Assembly (NCBI GenBank): GCA_022563655.1
Contig: JADFMW010000142.1
Location: 1-7,146, forward strand
Source: Pseudomonadota bacterium
GTDB taxonomy: Bacteria; Pseudomonadota; Alphaproteobacteria; JAAXGF01
Direction of reading: 5' to 3'
DNA length: 7,146 nucleotides
How positions within the stretch are numbered: the stretch's first letter is position 1; each line of letters opens with the position of its first letter. The translations under genes were made by a program, and so were the position numbers. The notes beneath the pieces are model-generated. The model was not told the DNA's origin and did not search any database. It saw nothing but the letters and a program-made list of their open reading frames with translations. Positions 5,949 to 7,146 of the stretch are shown piece after piece.

Positions 5949-5985
5949 GGGCGTAGCCCACCCTGCGCTGGACGGAGCCACGCCC
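5949..5985 (-). other. Possible 5'-leader hairpin closing just before the atpI start
   Basis: On the minus strand GGGCGT (5985-5980) can pair with ACGCCC (5954-5949), a 6-bp stem enclosing the GGGTGGG ribosome-site candidate of atpI. The 25-nt loop makes it weak; chance pairing in G+C-rich sequence is quite possible. Confidence 0.25.
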
Positions 5986-5997
5986 AAAAGCCGCCGC

Positions 5998-6027
5998 AAC
6001 ATAGGGGCTGGGCGCCCCCCCTGTCAA
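5998..6027 (-). promoter_or_regulatory. Candidate sigma70-type promoter of the F0 (atp) operon
   Basis: On the minus strand a perfect -35 box TTGACA (6027-6022) is followed 18 nt later by TATGTT (6003-5998; CTATGT at 17 nt is the alternative). The predicted transcript would start near 5990, about 45 nt before the atpI start. Upstream of the -35 box (about 6036-6070) the sequence is A+T-rich, like an UP element. The spacer is oddly G-rich, opening with seven consecutive G. Confidence 0.6.
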
Positions 6028-6092
6028 GATCGAACGCTTTGTATCTAAGTCGTTGTTATAATGCAATGAACGGACGTTCCCGGGGGGCTGGG
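6028..6092 (-). other. Spacer between the smc fragment and the atp promoter
   Basis: No gene. There is a C-run followed by a 12-bp near-palindrome GAACG-GA-CGTTC (plus-strand 6068-6079), then the A+T-rich block (TTGTATCTAAGTCGTTGTTA on plus, about 6041-6060). The palindrome's 2-nt centre is too tight for an RNA hairpin, so if real it would be a protein-binding site. I see no intrinsic terminator for smc. Confidence 0.35.
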
Positions 6093-7037
6093 TCAGTCGG
6101 CGGCGTGGAGCTCGCCGGCGGCGCGCAGATCGACCGAAACGAGCTGCGAGACGCCGCGTTCGCTCATGGTCACCCCGAACAATCGGTCCATGCGCGGCAT
6201 CGTCATGGGATTGTGCGTGATGACCAGGAAGCGGGTCGCCGAGCCACGGGCAATATCCTCCAGGAGATCGCAGAAGCGGCCGACGTTGGCGTCGTCGAGC
6301 GGAGCATCGACCTCGTCGAGCACGCAGATCGGCGTCGGGTTGGTGAGAAACACGGCGAACAGAAGCGCCAGCGCGGCGAGCGCCTGCTCGCCGCCCGACA
6401 GCAGCGAGAGCGCCTGCAGCCGCTTGCCCGGCGGGCTGGCCATGACCTCGAGCCCCGCCTCGAGCGGGTCGTCGGAGCCAACCAGGCTGAGATGCGCCCG
6501 GCCGCCGCCGAACAGCCGCTTGAACAAGGCGCCGAAGTGGCCGTCGATGGCCTTGAACGCGGTCTCGATCCGCTCGCGCCCCTGGCGGTTGAGCCGGGCG
6601 ATGGCCTGTCTCAGGCGGCCGATCGCCGCCCCGAGGTCGGCGCGCTCGTCGCGCAAGGCGCCGAGCTGTTCCTCGACCTCGGCGGCCTCGGTCTCGGCGC
6701 GCAGGTTCACCGGCCCCATGGCCTCGCGCTGCGCGACCAGACGCGCGAGCCGGGCCTCGACCTCGTCCGGGTCGATCGGCTCGGCGCCGTCGTCGACGCC
6801 GGCAAGGCCGGCCCGTTTGGCAAGTTCGGCAAGTTCGGCGGGCTCGCAGCCGAGGCGGTCGGCGATCGCGCGGGTGACCTCGTCGCGCGCGGCCGCGGCC
6901 TGCTGGAGCGCGCCCTCGGAGCGCACCCGCTCCTCGCGCGCCTGGCGACAGGCGCGCCCCAGCCAGGGGAGCAGGGGACGCGCGACCTTCTCGGCCTCCA
7001 TGCCCGCAGTTCTATCCGACCGGCGCGCCATATGCAA
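6093..7037 (-). CDS. smc: C-terminal third of chromosome-segregation ATPase SMC, 5'-truncated (probable gene remnant or split-gene half)
   Basis: The 314-residue reading frame matches the end of bacterial SMC, which folds and segregates the chromosome with ScpA/ScpB. Visible: coiled-coil residues from about 31 (RQAREERVRSEGALQQAAAA), AMGPVNLRAETEAAEVEEQL (106-125), LNRQGRERIETAFKAI (149-164), LFKRLFGGGRAHLSLV (171-186), EVMASPPGKRLQALSLLSGG with signature LSGGEQ (213-218), Walker B PICVLDE with catalytic Glu242, D-loop APLDD (245-249) and H-loop His275. Full SMC is about 1150 residues; the N-terminal head with Walker A, hinge and most of the coil are missing. Upstream the frame meets TGA at 7058-7056 and the sequence turns A+T-rich. 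The first ~25 residues (MHMARRSDRTAGMEAEKVAR) do not look like SMC. TTG at 7037 has a well-placed GAGGA; ATG at 7031 or 7001 are alternatives. Alone it lacks half of the ATP site. Confidence 0.85.
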   Translation of the reverse strand: MHMARRSDRTAGMEAEKVARPLLPWLGRACRQAREERVRSEGALQQAAAARDEVTRAIADRLGCEPAELAELAKRAGLAGVDDGAEPIDPDEVEARLARLVAQREAMGPVNLRAETEAAEVEEQLGALRDERADLGAAIGRLRQAIARLNRQGRERIETAFKAIDGHFGALFKRLFGGGRAHLSLVGSDDPLEAGLEVMASPPGKRLQALSLLSGGEQALAALALLFAVFLTNPTPICVLDEVDAPLDDANVGRFCDLLEDIARGSATRFLVITHNPMTMPRMDRLFGVTMSERGVSQLVSVDLRAAGELHAAD

Positions 7038-7077
7038 CCCGTATCCTCGTCCTAGTCATATGCATTGTCTTGCATAT
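7029..7077. promoter_or_regulatory. Candidate operator: CATATGCA half-sites, two forming an inverted repeat
   Basis: ATATGCA (7058-7064) and TGCATAT (7071-7077) form a perfect 7-bp inverted repeat with a 6-bp spacer, and a further CATATGCA sits at 7029-7036, 28 bp before the copy at 7057. The spacer of the inverted repeat is exactly the -35 box of the rightward promoter, so a protein bound here would block it. The regulator is unknown. Confidence 0.5.
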
Positions 7078-7093
7078 CTACAATCGATATGAT
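7065..7093 (+). promoter_or_regulatory. Candidate sigma70-type promoter firing rightward out of the window
   Basis: TTGTCT (7065-7070, four of six to TTGACA), a 17-nt spacer, and TATGAT (7088-7093, five of six to TATAAT), within sequence of 36% G+C (7056-7105). The start would be near 7100. An open frame begins at GTG 7106 and reaches the edge (MKAGTRQLGFQVEL), but it has no clear ribosome site and the true start may lie outside. Confidence 0.5.
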
Positions 7094-7114
7094 ACAACGT
7101 CCAACGTGAAAGCG

Positions 7115-7136
7115 GGAACCCGCCAACTCGGGTTCC
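7115..7136 (+). repeat. Perfect 8-bp inverted repeat (hairpin) at the right edge
   Basis: GGAACCCG (7115-7122) and CGGGTTCC (7129-7136) flank a 6-nt loop CCAACT. A competing GCGGG/CCCGC pairing overlaps the left arm (7112-7123). It lies just downstream of the predicted rightward transcription start, so it would be in the leader or first codons of that transcript. No T-tract follows within the window. Confidence 0.5.
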
Positions 7137-7146
7137 AAGTCGAACT

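Noticed and set aside
4286..5956. 556-residue plus-strand open frame opposite the F0 genes
   Set aside because: Antisense to highly conserved atpE, atpB and atpI; composition is His/Asp/Glu/Arg-rich and not protein-like.
5592..6002. 136-residue minus-strand frame starting at the ATG at 6002
   Set aside because: It is out of phase with atpI and has low-complexity Ala/Arg/Gly content. Its ATG sits in the predicted -10 box, upstream of the likely transcript start.
6039..7055. 338-residue plus-strand open frame opposite the smc fragment
   Set aside because: Antisense shadow of conserved SMC motifs; no domain and no ribosome site.
7111..7146. tRNA T-arm-like sequence (GGTTCC and GTTCGA words)
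   Set aside because: No acceptor stem, anticodon arm or D-arm can be placed around it, and the loop is not a proper T-loop.
7038..7146. 3' end of a group II intron splitting smc
   Set aside because: No domain V hairpin (AGC...GAAA...GTT type) is visible upstream of the smc fragment. The true cause cannot be decided without sequence to the right.

Overview
This 7.1-kb window is G+C-rich chromosomal DNA (about 70% by eye). All eight protein-coding genes or gene parts I can support read on the minus strand. The organism is most likely an alphaproteobacterium, perhaps Rhodospirillales-like. The main reasons are the stand-alone F0 operon in the order atpI-atpB-atpE-b'-b with no F1 genes beside it, the paired b' and b subunits, and an OmpA-like lipoprotein with a 'GHASSRT' motif. 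The family assignments come from reading the proteins, and no database search was run.

Layout in the direction of transcription (right to left): the right edge (about 7038-7146) is an A+T-rich, apparently non-coding stretch. It has a good sigma70-like promoter firing rightward out of the window and an inverted repeat centred on its -35 box. Next comes a 5'-truncated smc (6093-7037), which keeps only the last ~314 residues: the C-terminal coiled coil, LSGGEQ signature, Walker B, D-loop and H-loop. A 145-bp spacer follows with a TTGACA-type promoter, then the F0 operon: atpI, atpB (a), atpE (c), b' and b (5947 down to 3444), with tight spacing or overlaps at several junctions. A 231-bp spacer carries a long stem-loop just after the b-subunit stop. 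It is followed by a proline/alanine-rich OmpA-like lipoprotein (3212-1815), homoserine dehydrogenase (hom, 1746-454) and the N-terminal half of class II fructose-1,6-bisphosphatase (glpX, 438 to the left edge).

The F0 genes encode the membrane proton channel and stator of ATP synthase, and the F1 genes should lie elsewhere. hom and glpX are central-metabolism genes (threonine/methionine branch and gluconeogenesis). They are 15 bp apart and probably co-transcribed, possibly with the lipoprotein gene, which ends 68 bp before hom.

Most of the window is ordinary core genome. The exception is the right end, where smc lacks its first two thirds, an in-frame TGA lies 18 bp upstream of the only plausible start, and base composition drops to 36% G+C over 7056-7105. 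That looks like a rearrangement or insertion junction, a split smc, or an assembly join. I see no convincing new multi-gene system in the window itself. If there is one, it would be to the right of base 7146.
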